A stretch of 64,000 bases of DNA, taken from contig NZ_NBIM01000001.1 in NCBI RefSeq assembly GCF_002242685.1, forward strand, positions 1,674,001 to 1,738,000, written 5' to 3'. Made by a program: the position numbers and the translations under genes. The first letter of the stretch is position 1. Each line of letters starts with the position of its first letter. The notes below the pieces were generated by a model. It saw only the letters and a program-made list of their open reading frames with translations. It had not been told where the DNA came from and did not search any database. This DNA is from Oceanimonas doudoroffii (GTDB lineage: Bacteria; Pseudomonadota; Gammaproteobacteria; Enterobacterales; Aeromonadaceae). Of this stretch, positions 19,963 to 32,530 are shown one piece after another.

Positions 19963-21246
19963 ATGAACGTATTGGTAATCGGCGGTGGCGGTCGTGAACA
20001 CGCCCTGGCCTGGAAAGCCGCCCAGTCACCCAAGGTAAGCAAGGTGTTCGTGGCCCCGGGCAACGCCGGCACCGAGCTTGAGCCGGCATTGACCAACGTG
20101 GCCATTTCCGCCACCGACATTCAGGGCCTGCTGGCCTTTGCCAAACAGGAGCGAGTGGAGCTGACCATCGTCGGCCCCGAAGCCCCCCTGGTGGCCGGCG
20201 TGGTCGATGCGTTCGAGGCCGACGGCCTGGCCATTTTTGGCCCCAGCGCCGGCGCCGCCCAGCTGGAAGGCTCCAAGGCCTTTACCAAGGACTTTCTGGC
20301 CCGCCAGCAAATCCCCACCGCCGCCTACCAGAACTTCACCGAGGTGGAGCCGGCACTGGCCTACCTGCGTGAGCAGGGTGCCCCCATCGTGATCAAGGCC
20401 GACGGCCTGGCCGCGGGCAAGGGCGTGATCGTGGCCATGACCCTGGCAGAAGCCGAAGAAGCGGTGCGCGACATGCTGGCGGGCAACGCCTTTGGCGATG
20501 CCGGCAGCCGGGTGGTGATCGAGGAATTCCTCGATGGCGAGGAAGCCTCCTTTATCGTGATGGTGGACGGCGAGCACGTGCTGCCCATGGCCACCAGCCA
20601 GGATCACAAGCGCGTGGGCGACAAGGATACCGGCCCCAACACCGGCGGCATGGGTGCCTACAGCCCGGCCCCGGTGGTGACCCAGGACATTCATGACCGC
20701 ATCATGGAACAGGTGATCATGCCTACCGTACGCGGCATGGCGGACGAAGGTCATGTGTACAAGGGCTTCCTGTATGCGGGCCTGATGATCGACCAGAACG
20801 GTCAGCCCAAGGTCATCGAGTTCAACTGCCGCTTTGGCGATCCGGAAACCCAGCCCATTATGCTGCGGCTGAAATCCGATCTGGTGGAGCTGTGCCTGGC
20901 CGGCTGTAAGGGTGAGCTGGACAAGGCCACTGCCGAGTTCGACCAGCGCGCCGCCGTGGGCGTGGTGCTGGCCGCCGGCGGTTACCCCGGCGCCTATCGC
21001 CAGGGTGATGTGATCACCGGCATTCCCGCCGAGGCCGAAGGCGCCAAGGTATTCCACGCCGGCACTCAGTTCAAGGGCGATGACGTAGTCACCGCCGGCG
21101 GGCGGGTGCTGTGCGCCACCGCCCTGGGCGAAAGCGTCAGTCAGGCACAGGCCAACGCCTATGAGCTGGCCCGTCAGATTCAGTGGGACGACGTGTTTTT
21201 CCGCAGCGATATCGCCTGGCGGGCAATTGCGCGGGAAGCGCAATAA
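19963..21246 (+). CDS. purD: Phosphoribosylamine-glycine ligase PurD
   Basis: 427 residues from the ATG at 19963 (GAGGA upstream). It joins glycine to phosphoribosylamine using ATP, the second step of purine synthesis. It begins MNVLVIGGGGREHALAWK, then has VGPEAPLVAGVVDAF, the ATP-grasp elements IVIKADGLAAGKGVIVA and HKRVGDKDTGPNTGGMGAYSP, and FNCRFGDPETQ with metal-binding Glu and Asn. It follows purH by 15 bp in the conserved purHD order and ends at a strong terminator. Confidence 0.97.
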   Translation: MNVLVIGGGGREHALAWKAAQSPKVSKVFVAPGNAGTELEPALTNVAISATDIQGLLAFAKQERVELTIVGPEAPLVAGVVDAFEADGLAIFGPSAGAAQLEGSKAFTKDFLARQQIPTAAYQNFTEVEPALAYLREQGAPIVIKADGLAAGKGVIVAMTLAEAEEAVRDMLAGNAFGDAGSRVVIEEFLDGEEASFIVMVDGEHVLPMATSQDHKRVGDKDTGPNTGGMGAYSPAPVVTQDIHDRIMEQVIMPTVRGMADEGHVYKGFLYAGLMIDQNGQPKVIEFNCRFGDPETQPIMLRLKSDLVELCLAGCKGELDKATAEFDQRAAVGVVLAAGGYPGAYRQGDVITGIPAEAEGAKVFHAGTQFKGDDVVTAGGRVLCATALGESVSQAQANAYELARQIQWDDVFFRSDIAWRAIAREAQ

Positions 21247-21280
21247 TCAACTCGCAGCTGAAAGCTTTAAGCCGAAAGTA

Positions 21281-21308
21281 AAACGGGGCCAGTTTGGCCC
21301 CGTTTTTT
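21281..21308 (+). terminator. Rho-independent terminator of purHD
   Basis: CGGGGCC (21284-21290) pairs with GGCCCCG (21296-21302) around AGTTT and is followed by six T. It lies about 37 bp after the purD stop. Confidence 0.93.
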
Positions 21309-21337
21309 ATGTACCGAATCGTAAACTTATCGAGTCG

Positions 21338-21419
21338 TAGGTTGGAATGAGCATCGCGAATTCCAACATTTCACTGGTGCCTTCACGTTGTGAATTCGCT
21401 TCGCTCATCGCCAACCTAC
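21338..21419. repeat. Palindromic intergenic repeat, copy 2
   Basis: An 82-bp element with perfect 9-bp ends, GTAGGTTGG (21338-21346) and CCAACCTAC (21411-21419). Inside are GAATTCCAACA and, read on the minus strand, TTGGCGATGAGCG and GTTGGAATTCGCGATG, which recur in the copy at 17590. It ends one base before the cbiX-like gene's stop codon, where it could stabilise that transcript's end. Confidence 0.65.
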
Positions 21420-21420
21420 C

Positions 21421-21801
21421 CTAGCTATTCGCCTCGTCATCTTCCTGCAACTGCGCCGCCAGCCACTGATCAAAGCCGGGAATGGCACCCAGGTGCGGCA
21501 GTTGCGTCAGTTTCACTCCGGGATACTGGGCCTTTTTCTCCGCCAGCACCGAGGGCAGGTCGTTCACCACATGCTTGCCTTCTGCCAGGAAATAGGGGAA
21601 CAGGGTAATGTCCCGGGCGCCGGCAGCCACCTGGGCGTCGATCACCTGCCCCAGGGACGGCTCCGCCAGCTCCCAGAAGCCATAGCCGGTCAAATCAAAG
21701 CCGCCCTTCATGGCGGCTGTCATACGCTGGGCGAACCCGGCAATTTCCTCGTTGGCAGTCGCCCGCCGGCTGCCGTGGGCGACCAGAATAAAGCCTTTCA
21801 T
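21421..21801 (-). CDS. Small CbiX/SirB-type sirohydrochlorin chelatase homologue
   Basis: 126 residues, one chelatase half-domain. The start MKGFILVAHGSRRATANEEI carries the metal-binding His of this fold, and the second motif ITLFPYFLAEGKHVVNDLP supplies the second His. Members insert cobalt, nickel or iron into sirohydrochlorin; short forms act as homodimers. Its start codon lies one base after the stop of the upstream unknown gene, whose last codons contain AAGGAG, so the two are translationally coupled. No other cobalamin or siroheme genes are nearby, so the metal and pathway are open. Activity as a plain chelatase is family inference. Confidence 0.8.
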   Translation of the reverse strand: MKGFILVAHGSRRATANEEIAGFAQRMTAAMKGGFDLTGYGFWELAEPSLGQVIDAQVAAGARDITLFPYFLAEGKHVVNDLPSVLAEKKAQYPGVKLTQLPHLGAIPGFDQWLAAQLQEDDEANS

Positions 21802-21802
21802 G

Positions 21803-22222
21803 CTACTCCTTGTTGATACACACTTCCGGCGGCTGAGCCGCCAGCACGTCGACGCAAAAATCCCAGCAGGCTATGCGGTAGTGCTGAATGTCCTCGTTCA
21901 GGTGAGTGCCCTGGGTTTCCTGGTGAAACCAGGTCAGAAAACGGGATGGGGTGATCAGCTGGATTTGGCTGTCGTTGTGCGGTTCGTCCTCAAACAGCTC
22001 GGGCACATCGGCACCTTCCAGCACGCGGTAACCATAGAGATGCCCAAAGCTGAGCCAGTACACAATGTGCGGTGGCGTGTCCATGTCGGAAGGCACCCCC
22101 ATGGCCAGCTCCAGGCAACCGCTCCAGACATCCTGATGCAACTCGGTGAGCATCAGCCCCGTGGTCAGTTCCCGGGCTCCCGCCCATGGAATGGCGACCT
22201 GACGAATAGCGTTCACTTCCAT
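21803..22222 (-). CDS. Conserved hypothetical protein coupled to the CbiX-like chelatase
   Basis: 139 residues, not recognised. It begins MEVNAIRQVAIPWAGARELT and is acidic, soluble and rich in aromatic residues and His (FGHLYGYRVLEG, YRIACWDFCVDVLAAQPPEVC). It has no signal peptide or membrane segment. Three Cys and several His could bind metal, but no known motif is formed. Its stop is one base from the ATG of the CbiX-like chelatase, and its final codons supply that gene's ribosome-binding site. This implies a shared job, perhaps tetrapyrrole or metal handling; that is inference only. Confidence 0.65.
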   Translation of the reverse strand: MEVNAIRQVAIPWAGARELTTGLMLTELHQDVWSGCLELAMGVPSDMDTPPHIVYWLSFGHLYGYRVLEGADVPELFEDEPHNDSQIQLITPSRFLTWFHQETQGTHLNEDIQHYRIACWDFCVDVLAAQPPEVCINKE

Positions 22223-22295
22223 AAAAGCCTCCCTGGTTCGGGACAGGACCTGGTTCAGTTATAACAACCTAATGATCGCGGGGGCAAGAAAAGTG

Positions 22296-22322
22296 TTAAA
22301 AAAACCCGGCCTGGGCCGGGTT
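22296..22322 (-). terminator. Rho-independent terminator of hupA
   Basis: AACCCGGCC (22303-22311) pairs with GGCCGGGTT (22314-22322) and is followed on the minus strand by seven T. It lies 21 bp after the hupA stop. Confidence 0.93.
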
Positions 22323-22342
22323 GGGTGTGTTCTGACTGGGTC

Positions 22343-22615
22343 TTAGTTGACCGCGTCTTTCAGCGCCTTGCCGGCCACGAAGGCTGGCACGTTTGCCGCT
22401 GCAATCTGGATTTCCTTGCCGGTTTGCGGGTTGCGACCGGTACGGGCGGCACGGTGGTTTACCTTGAAGGTACCAAAGCCAACCAGCTGAACAGGATCAC
22501 CTTCTTTCAGGCTTTGAGTGATACCGTTGAGTACTTCTTCCAGGGCAGCCTTGGCCTGAGCCTTGTTCAGGTCGGCCTTGGCGGCGATTGCATCGACAAG
22601 CTGAGTCTTGTTCAT
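22343..22615 (-). CDS. hupA: DNA-binding protein HU-alpha
   Basis: 90 residues from [20 protein letters not shown]; the 16 extra codons upstream are not used. It contains the complete HU signature [24 protein letters not shown] with the DNA-intercalating Pro, and ends [11 protein letters not shown], closest to the HupA form as I recall it from E. coli. HU is a nucleoid protein that bends DNA without sequence preference. The gene is monocistronic, with its own terminator. A purHD-hupA neighbourhood is conserved in enteric-type gammaproteobacteria. Confidence 0.96.
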   Translation of the reverse strand: MNKTQLVDAIAAKADLNKAQAKAALEEVLNGITQSLKEGDPVQLVGFGTFKVNHRAARTGRNPQTGKEIQIAAANVPAFVAGKALKDAVN

Positions 22616-22868
22616 AGGGTATCCTTTCTCACTTGGCATTAAGCGGTTGCCCACTCTATTCAAATTCGAGGCTCAAGCAAAGCCTTTGGCTCAAACCCTC
22701 ACATCAAGTGCCGTTGTTTTGTGCGGAAACTGCGGAAAACATCACATAACAGCGGGAAACACTCGAGGCCACACTTTGAGGCAGAGCTCAGCATAGCCGA
22801 GCCGCCCCGGCTCTGCCAAGCCCCGCCGCGACAGGGCCGGCAAAATTCGCCGCGCGCCCGCCTGCATC

Positions 22869-23732
22869 TCAGGACTTGAGATCCCGAATCACCACGGTGG
22901 AATCGCAGCGCCCCATGCCCTGCTCCAGCAGGCGCTCATACACGGCGTGCACATGCTCGGTCAGGGGCAGTTTGAGGCCCTGTTGCTCGGCCTCATCCAG
23001 GCAGATGCCCAGATCCTTGTGCATCCACTGGGCGGCGAAGCCAAAATCGAACTGGTCGTCGGCCATGGTCTGGGCCCGGTTCTGCAGTTGCCAGCTCTGG
23101 GCCGCACCACCGGCCAGCACCTCAATCAGGGTGGGAATGTCGAGGCCGGCCTTCTGGGCGATCATCAGGCCCTCGGCGATGCCCTGTACCGCCCCGATCA
23201 CACAGATCTGGTTGACCATTTTGCAGCGCTGGCCGGCGCCCACCGGGCCCAGACGGGTCACCTTTTTACCATAGGCCGCCAGCACCGGCGCCGCCTCGGC
23301 CACATCGGCCTCGGTGCCGCCGATCATGATGGTCAGGGCACCGTTTTCCGCTCCCAGCTGACCTCCGGACACGGGAGCATCGATAAAACGCACATGCTGC
23401 TTGCCGGCGGTTTTTGCCAGCTCTTCCGCCAGTTGGGCCGAGGTGGTGGTATGGTCAACCAGCAGGGCACCGGCCTGCATACCCGCCAGCACGCCGTCGC
23501 TACCATAAACCACGGAGCGCACGTCGTCGTCGTTACCCACGCACACCATCACCATGTCGGCACCCCGCGCGGCCTCGGCCGGCGTGGCACCCTGGCTACC
23601 GCCAAACCGGGCCACCCAGTCCGCCGCCTTTGCTGAATTGCGGTTATACACGCACACCTCGTGGCCCGCCTGCTGCAGATGCCCGGCCATGGGAAAGCCC
23701 ATGACGCCCAGTCCGATAAATGCCAGTTTCAT
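22869..23732 (-). CDS. NAD(P)-dependent beta-hydroxyacid dehydrogenase (3-hydroxyisobutyrate/tartronate-semialdehyde reductase family)
   Basis: 287 residues from the ATG at 23732, which has a strong AAAGGAG. The N-terminal Rossmann motif is IGLGVMG (residues 5-11), the substrate loop is DAPVSGGQLGAENGALTIMIGG, and the catalytic Lys is in GAGQRCKMVNQ. Family members oxidise 3-hydroxyisobutyrate or reduce tartronate semialdehyde, among other beta-hydroxyacids; the exact substrate cannot be read from the sequence. A LysR gene lies 76 bp upstream on the same strand and may be co-transcribed with it. Confidence 0.85.
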   Translation of the reverse strand: MKLAFIGLGVMGFPMAGHLQQAGHEVCVYNRNSAKAADWVARFGGSQGATPAEAARGADMVMVCVGNDDDVRSVVYGSDGVLAGMQAGALLVDHTTTSAQLAEELAKTAGKQHVRFIDAPVSGGQLGAENGALTIMIGGTEADVAEAAPVLAAYGKKVTRLGPVGAGQRCKMVNQICVIGAVQGIAEGLMIAQKAGLDIPTLIEVLAGGAAQSWQLQNRAQTMADDQFDFGFAAQWMHKDLGICLDEAEQQGLKLPLTEHVHAVYERLLEQGMGRCDSTVVIRDLKS

Positions 23733-23808
23733 GCTTCGGCTCCTTTGAATGAATGTCGTCGGCGAGCATGATCCCATGCTCATCATTGGGGAACAAGGTT
23801 GCTACCGC

Positions 23809-24696
23809 TCAGCCAAGCTGGTGCAGCACCCTGGCCATGCCATGGTCGGCGCGGGAAAACTGCGGACTCTCTCGAATGATCTGCGCCAGCCTGTCGGTTG
23901 CCTCGTTGGCCTCGGCCGCCACCAACAGGGTCACGTCGGTGCCGGGCAAAGGGGGCAGTCCCGCTTCCACCACCAGGCCTTCCTCCAGGGTACTACGGGG
24001 AATAATGCCCACGCCAATGCCCGCCCTGACCGCCGCCAGCACCCCGGCCCGGCTCTGGCTGGTAAAGGCAATCCGGCAGGGCTTTTGCCATTGCGCCAGT
24101 GCCTGCAGGGCCGCGTTTCTGTGATAGCAGCCCTCAACAAACACCGCCAGTGGCAGCGGGTCTCGCAAGTGCGCCTGGTGCACGGGTGAACGCACCCAGA
24201 CCAGTTCATCACCGCCAAGGCGCTCACCGTCGTGCGAGAGCAGTGGCATTTCGACCAGGGCCAGATCCAGTTTGCCCTGCCGCACCTGTGACTGCAGGTA
24301 GTCGGGACGGTGATCGCACTGAATTTCCAGCCGAACCTCCGGGTAATTGAGCACAAAGGTTTCCAACAAGGGCGGCAGGCTGCGGGTGGCATATTGATCG
24401 TGAGTGCCAAAACGCACCTTGCCGTCAATATCTCCGTGCAGAAAAGCCCCCAGTATGCGGTCGTGCTGATTCAGCAGCAGCTGGGCATGGGCGCGCAGCA
24501 GGTCTCCCGCCGGAGTCAACCTCACGCCGTATTGCCCCCGCTCCAGCAAGGCGGTCGACACCAGGCCTTCCAGCCGGTTCAGCTGCATGCTGATGGTCGA
24601 GGGGGCCCGGTGCAGGCGGCCGGCGGCGGTGGTCAGGTTCAGGGTTTCCGCCACCACCACAAAGGTACGCAGCAGGGTAATGGGCAAATCACGCAT
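23809..24696 (-). CDS. LysR-family transcriptional regulator
   Basis: 295 residues. The helix-turn-helix lies at about residues 5-62 (LLRTFVVVAETLNLTTAAGRLHRAPSTISMQLNRLEG), followed by a LysR effector-binding domain. It is divergent from the MFS transporter gene across 117 bp and lies upstream of the dehydrogenase on the same strand. The likely targets are the transporter and perhaps the dehydrogenase. The regulator resembles members that control exporters or small-molecule efflux, but the effector is unknown. Confidence 0.88.
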   Translation of the reverse strand: MRDLPITLLRTFVVVAETLNLTTAAGRLHRAPSTISMQLNRLEGLVSTALLERGQYGVRLTPAGDLLRAHAQLLLNQHDRILGAFLHGDIDGKVRFGTHDQYATRSLPPLLETFVLNYPEVRLEIQCDHRPDYLQSQVRQGKLDLALVEMPLLSHDGERLGGDELVWVRSPVHQAHLRDPLPLAVFVEGCYHRNAALQALAQWQKPCRIAFTSQSRAGVLAAVRAGIGVGIIPRSTLEEGLVVEAGLPPLPGTDVTLLVAAEANEATDRLAQIIRESPQFSRADHGMARVLHQLG

Positions 24697-24813
24697 GCTC
24701 AGATTTCAACCTTGTTGAACGCAGACGTCAATATTCATCGATTTACCGAAAACCAACAAGTCGTCAGGATGGCGAAACAGGATTTTTAATCACTCGGTTG
24801 GAGAGCATCAAGG

Positions 24814-26025
24814 ATGAAGATGGTCGTAATATTCGGAATGAACCAGATAGTCAGCCATGGATTTGGCATGTTTCTGTTTGCCGCCCTGGTGCCCCTGATG
24901 CGCGAGACCATTCAACTCGGCCACTGGCACCTGGCCGCCATTGGTGCACTTACCCAGCTGGCCTACCTTGCCGGCGCCATGCTGCTTGGACTGTGCGGCC
25001 ATCGCCTGAATACGGGGCGACTGTCTCTGGCAACCGGGGCACTGTGCTCGGTGCTGTTGTTTACCATGGCACACCTTGAGAGCCCGCCCCTGATAATGCT
25101 GACCCTGACCTGTCTGGCCGCCAGTGCGGCCATCAGCTGGGGCGCCCTGGTGGAGATCATCAGCCACAACACTCGCCCTGAGCAGCGCTCCACCTGCCTT
25201 TCCACCGTATCCAGCGGCACCGCCTGGGGGTATGGGCTGAACGGCCTGCTGCTGTTGCTGGTGGTGCCTTCCCTCGGCTGGCAGCAGGCCTGGCAACTGG
25301 CGGGAGCCTGTGGCCTGCTGGTGGTGGCCCTGACCTGGCAGCTGCTGCGCGGCCTCGGCCAGCCGGCCACCAATGCACAACCCGAGCCGGCCATGCCGAC
25401 TCAAAGGCTGCTGCTTGCCCTTTGCCGCGAACGCACCGCCTTTCTGGCCTGCCTTATCTGCTTTCTGGCCGGGTTCACCACCATGCCGTTCTCCAGCTGG
25501 CTTGCGACCTACCTGGATCAACTGGGCCTTCCCGCCAGCCTCGGCGGCTACACCTGGACCATGGTGGGCGTCACCGGCATGGTGGCCGGCCTGCTTGCCG
25601 GCAGGCTGGCCGATCGCAGAGGCCACGGCGTGGCTTTGCTGGTAATCTTCGGCGGCTTTGCCCTTGGCCTGCTGGCCTTTGTGTATGATCCGGCCCGCTT
25701 TGCCATGGTGGCCGGCTTTGGCTACGGCATGATGTACTTTCCCATGTGGGGCATAGTGGCCGGCTGGGTGGGCAGGCACTACTCCGCCACCGCTACCATG
25801 CAGATCAGCGGGTTTTGCATGGTCACCTTTGGCTTGGGAGGCAGCCTGGGAAATCTGCTGGCGGGTTACCTGCGCGCCATTACCGGCTCTCTGGATGCGG
25901 TCTTTATGATGCTCGCCGGGGGGGCAGTCCTGCTGATGATGCTGGGCGGGTGGATACTGGGCAACCACACTTCTGCGCTGACCCCGGGGCCAGAGGCCCT
26001 GGGACCGGAGACGCCCGCTCCCTGA
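24814..26025 (+). CDS. MFS transporter (YbfB/YjiJ-like)
   Basis: 403 residues with about 12 membrane segments. The loop after segment 2 reads GLCGHRLNTGRLSL and that after segment 8 reads GRLADRRGHGVALL, both in the positions of the MFS A-motif. The overall pattern recalls the YbfB/YjiJ subgroup, whose substrates are mostly unknown. It starts at the ATG at 24814, with GGAGAG upstream. The divergent LysR gene is probably its regulator. Whether it imports or exports cannot be judged. Confidence 0.82.
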   Translation: MKMVVIFGMNQIVSHGFGMFLFAALVPLMRETIQLGHWHLAAIGALTQLAYLAGAMLLGLCGHRLNTGRLSLATGALCSVLLFTMAHLESPPLIMLTLTCLAASAAISWGALVEIISHNTRPEQRSTCLSTVSSGTAWGYGLNGLLLLLVVPSLGWQQAWQLAGACGLLVVALTWQLLRGLGQPATNAQPEPAMPTQRLLLALCRERTAFLACLICFLAGFTTMPFSSWLATYLDQLGLPASLGGYTWTMVGVTGMVAGLLAGRLADRRGHGVALLVIFGGFALGLLAFVYDPARFAMVAGFGYGMMYFPMWGIVAGWVGRHYSATATMQISGFCMVTFGLGGSLGNLLAGYLRAITGSLDAVFMMLAGGAVLLMMLGGWILGNHTSALTPGPEALGPETPAP

Positions 26026-26030
26026 CAAGA

Positions 26031-26062
26031 AAAACCCTGCTTTTCATTTCGAAAGCAGGGTT
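26031..26062. terminator. Bidirectional terminator between the MFS gene and astD
   Basis: AACCCTGCTTT (26033-26043) pairs perfectly with AAAGCAGGGTT (26052-26062) around eight bases. On the minus strand it is followed by TTTTTCTTG, so it is strongest as the end of the ast operon, but it also lies just after the converging MFS gene. Confidence 0.85.
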
Positions 26063-26155
26063 CTCAAAAGCGAGATTACGGTTATGTTCGGCCGGCGCGG
26101 CTGCCCTCAAACATCGAGTCTGCCGAGGCCGCCAGCCGACGCAAACCAGCCTGGA

Positions 26156-28643
<2,488 letters not shown>

Positions 28644-28706
28644 GCAGCACTCCTTTCAGCGTGTGGCGGGGCGCTCCGGCCCCGCCTGTTATAACGGTGG
28701 TGGCCC

Positions 28707-30365
<1,659 letters not shown>

Positions 30366-30947
30366 TTACAACAGCGTAAGAAAGTTGCGCAGCAGCCGGT
30401 GACCGCCTTCGGTCAAAATGCTTTCCGGGTGAAACTGCACACTGTGCACCGGCAGGGTTTTGTGCTGCATGCCCATGATCTCGTCCCGCCCGCCGTGGTC
30501 GTGTTCACTCCAGGCGGTGACCTCAAAGCAGGCCGGCAGGGTGCCGGCTTCAACCACCAGGGAATGATAGCGAGTGACGGTGAGCGGATCGGGCAGATTC
30601 GCAAACAGGCCGGTGCCAGTATGGCGAATGGCCGAGGTCTTGCCGTGCATGACCTGCCGGGCCCGCACTACTCGCCCGCCAAAGGCCTGGGCAATGGCTT
30701 GATGGCCCAAGCACACGCCCAGGATAGGCAGTGCACCGGCGAAACGTTCAATGGCTGCCAGCGACACGCCGGCCTCGTTCGGAGTGCAGGGGCCGGGGGA
30801 AATGATCAGTCCCGCCGGCGCCATGGCGGCCATCTCGTCCAGGCCGATGTCGTCGTTGCGGCGCACCACCACCTTCTGCCCGAGTTCACCGAAATACTGC
30901 ACCAGGTTCCAGGTAAAGGAGTCGTAGTTGTCGATCATCAGCAGCAT
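30366..30947 (-). CDS. pabA: Aminodeoxychorismate/anthranilate synthase glutaminase subunit PabA
   Basis: 193 residues, a stand-alone class-I glutamine amidotransferase. It begins [23 protein letters not shown], has the oxyanion loop [12 protein letters not shown], the nucleophile Cys in [15 protein letters not shown], and the His/Glu pair in [11 protein letters not shown]. It supplies ammonia to PabB for p-aminobenzoate (folate) synthesis, and in many bacteria also to TrpE. The gene order pabA then an acetyl/succinylornithine aminotransferase matches the enteric pabA-argD region, which favours PabA over TrpG. Confidence 0.92.
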   Translation of the reverse strand: MLLMIDNYDSFTWNLVQYFGELGQKVVVRRNDDIGLDEMAAMAPAGLIISPGPCTPNEAGVSLAAIERFAGALPILGVCLGHQAIAQAFGGRVVRARQVMHGKTSAIRHTGTGLFANLPDPLTVTRYHSLVVEAGTLPACFEVTAWSEHDHGGRDEIMGMQHKTLPVHSVQFHPESILTEGGHRLLRNFLTLL

Positions 30948-31342
30948 GTTGCACTTATCTCTTTGATTTTAAAGATACTAACCAGCCAAGCACTGCCGCG
31001 ACACCCGCCCTGATACACAAATTTCATTTGATACCCTGACCCGGAACCTCAACAGCACACATGAGGAAACGGTATTTTCGCATCTATCCGATCGGACTGG
31101 AACCACATGGCCGGAGGCCAGGATCAGAGGCTGAAGGTGGCTTCACGCTTTTGACTACGGGCCGAAACCGTACCTTGTCATCTAGTGACTCAATATCACC
31201 CTTCATGAAAGCCGAGCAACAACGCCCTGTGAGCAGGGTCGCTTTTATTGCATACGGCTTCGAGTGGCCGCCAGATCGCAACGGCATCTTTGCCGGTTAT
31301 TTGCTATATCTGGCAACATTCAGAATCTTGAGGCCAAGCAGC
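30948..31342. other. 395-bp spacer between pabA and the LysR gene
   Basis: The two flanking genes diverge here, so both promoters should be inside. Sequence close to pabA is AT-rich (AAATTTCATTTG, TTTGATTTTAAAG). An open frame in phase with the LysR gene starts at 31061, but it would add 94 residues with no LysR resemblance and no ribosome-binding site. I see no RNA gene, repeat or small gene that I can support. Confidence 0.4.
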
Positions 31343-32299
31343 ATGCGCCCCATACACGATACCCTCGACTGGAATTTGCTTCGCAGCTTTATGGCGATCG
31401 TGCAGGAGCGAAGCGTCAGCCGTGCGGCCGCACGGCTTCATCTGTCCCAGCCGGCGGTCAGCCTGGCACTCAAACGTCTGGAGGAACGCCTGGGGCAGAG
31501 CCTGATAGAGCGCGGCAGCCGCAGCTTTCGGGTCACCAAGGCCGGAGAGCTGGTCTATAACGAGGCAGTCGAAATTTATGCCAATGTGGCCAGGCTCAGT
31601 GTGGCCGTTAACGAGTCCCGTCCGGAAGTGGCCGGCAATATTCACCTGCTGATGGTCAGCGGCATCGAAATTCCGTTTCTCGACCAGGTGCTCAAGGACT
31701 TCCATCAGCTGCATCCCTATATCACCTGCAATATCGATGTCATGTCCAGCATTGAGGTTCAGCAGGCCCTGCTACAAAAAGAAGGCACAGTGGGCATCTG
31801 CCTGATGAATCATGATGTTGAAGGTCTTCAGTCCCAGGTGCTGGCCCGCCAGCTTTACCGCTTCTATTGCGGCCATACCCACAGGTTTTTCGGCAAGGAC
31901 AACCTGAGCCTGGAAGACATGCGGCATGAACCCCAGGTTTCCTTCAGCAGTGCCCAGCTGGACGGTGTATTGTCGCCACTGGCGGTCTTTTGCGCCAATA
32001 ACCAGCTGTCGAGCGACATTGTTGCCCAGTCGAGCAGCCTGGATGACGTCAAGAGGATGGTCAGGGCCGGCTGGGGTATCGGTTGTCTGCCGGAGCATAC
32101 CGTTGCCAATGATGTAAAATTGGGAAAGCTGTGGCCCCTTCCGCCCTACGACGGTGTTGCCGATATTGATATGCACCTGATCTGGCATCGGGATGCACGC
32201 TTTGGTATTGCCGAACAGGCCTTTTTTGATTTCTGCCAGAATGCACTGGCACGCGTCCCCCTGGAAAAACGCCTGCTGGAACAGCATCACACCCCCTGA
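31343..32299 (+). CDS. LysR-family regulator, probable control of the TRAP/catabolic cluster
   Basis: 318 residues from the ATG at 31343 (GAGG upstream), chosen because the helix-turn-helix (LLRSFMAIVQERSVSRAAARLHLSQPAVSLALKRLEE) then sits at residues 11-68 as usual. The effector domain follows, with GIGCLPEHTVANDVKLG near the end. It is co-directional with the TRAP genes, 231 bp upstream of them. Position makes it the best candidate regulator for the following nine-gene cluster. A GGCCGG/CCGGCC stem just after its stop may separate the transcripts. Confidence 0.88.
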   Translation: MRPIHDTLDWNLLRSFMAIVQERSVSRAAARLHLSQPAVSLALKRLEERLGQSLIERGSRSFRVTKAGELVYNEAVEIYANVARLSVAVNESRPEVAGNIHLLMVSGIEIPFLDQVLKDFHQLHPYITCNIDVMSSIEVQQALLQKEGTVGICLMNHDVEGLQSQVLARQLYRFYCGHTHRFFGKDNLSLEDMRHEPQVSFSSAQLDGVLSPLAVFCANNQLSSDIVAQSSSLDDVKRMVRAGWGIGCLPEHTVANDVKLGKLWPLPPYDGVADIDMHLIWHRDARFGIAEQAFFDFCQNALARVPLEKRLLEQHHTP

Positions 32300-32530
32300 T
32301 CTCTGGCCGGTGTGCGTTCCGGCCGCTCTCTCCCTGCACATGCCAGCCCCGGCCTCACTTAGGTTGGATGGTCAGTTCGCCCTCTTCCTGTCTCAGTTCC
32401 ATCTATAAATCTGACAAATACTTACCATTAAAAATGGCAAATTGTCTTATGTCACATAACTGTCACCCTTAGGACACTGCTCATTGAAGAGCAGCAGGAC
32501 ACCGATTCAACCAGACCTAGGTGACATGAC

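Noticed and set aside
31061..31342. N-terminal extension of the LysR regulator
   Set aside because: The 94 extra residues do not resemble any LysR protein and the helix-turn-helix fits the ATG at 31343.
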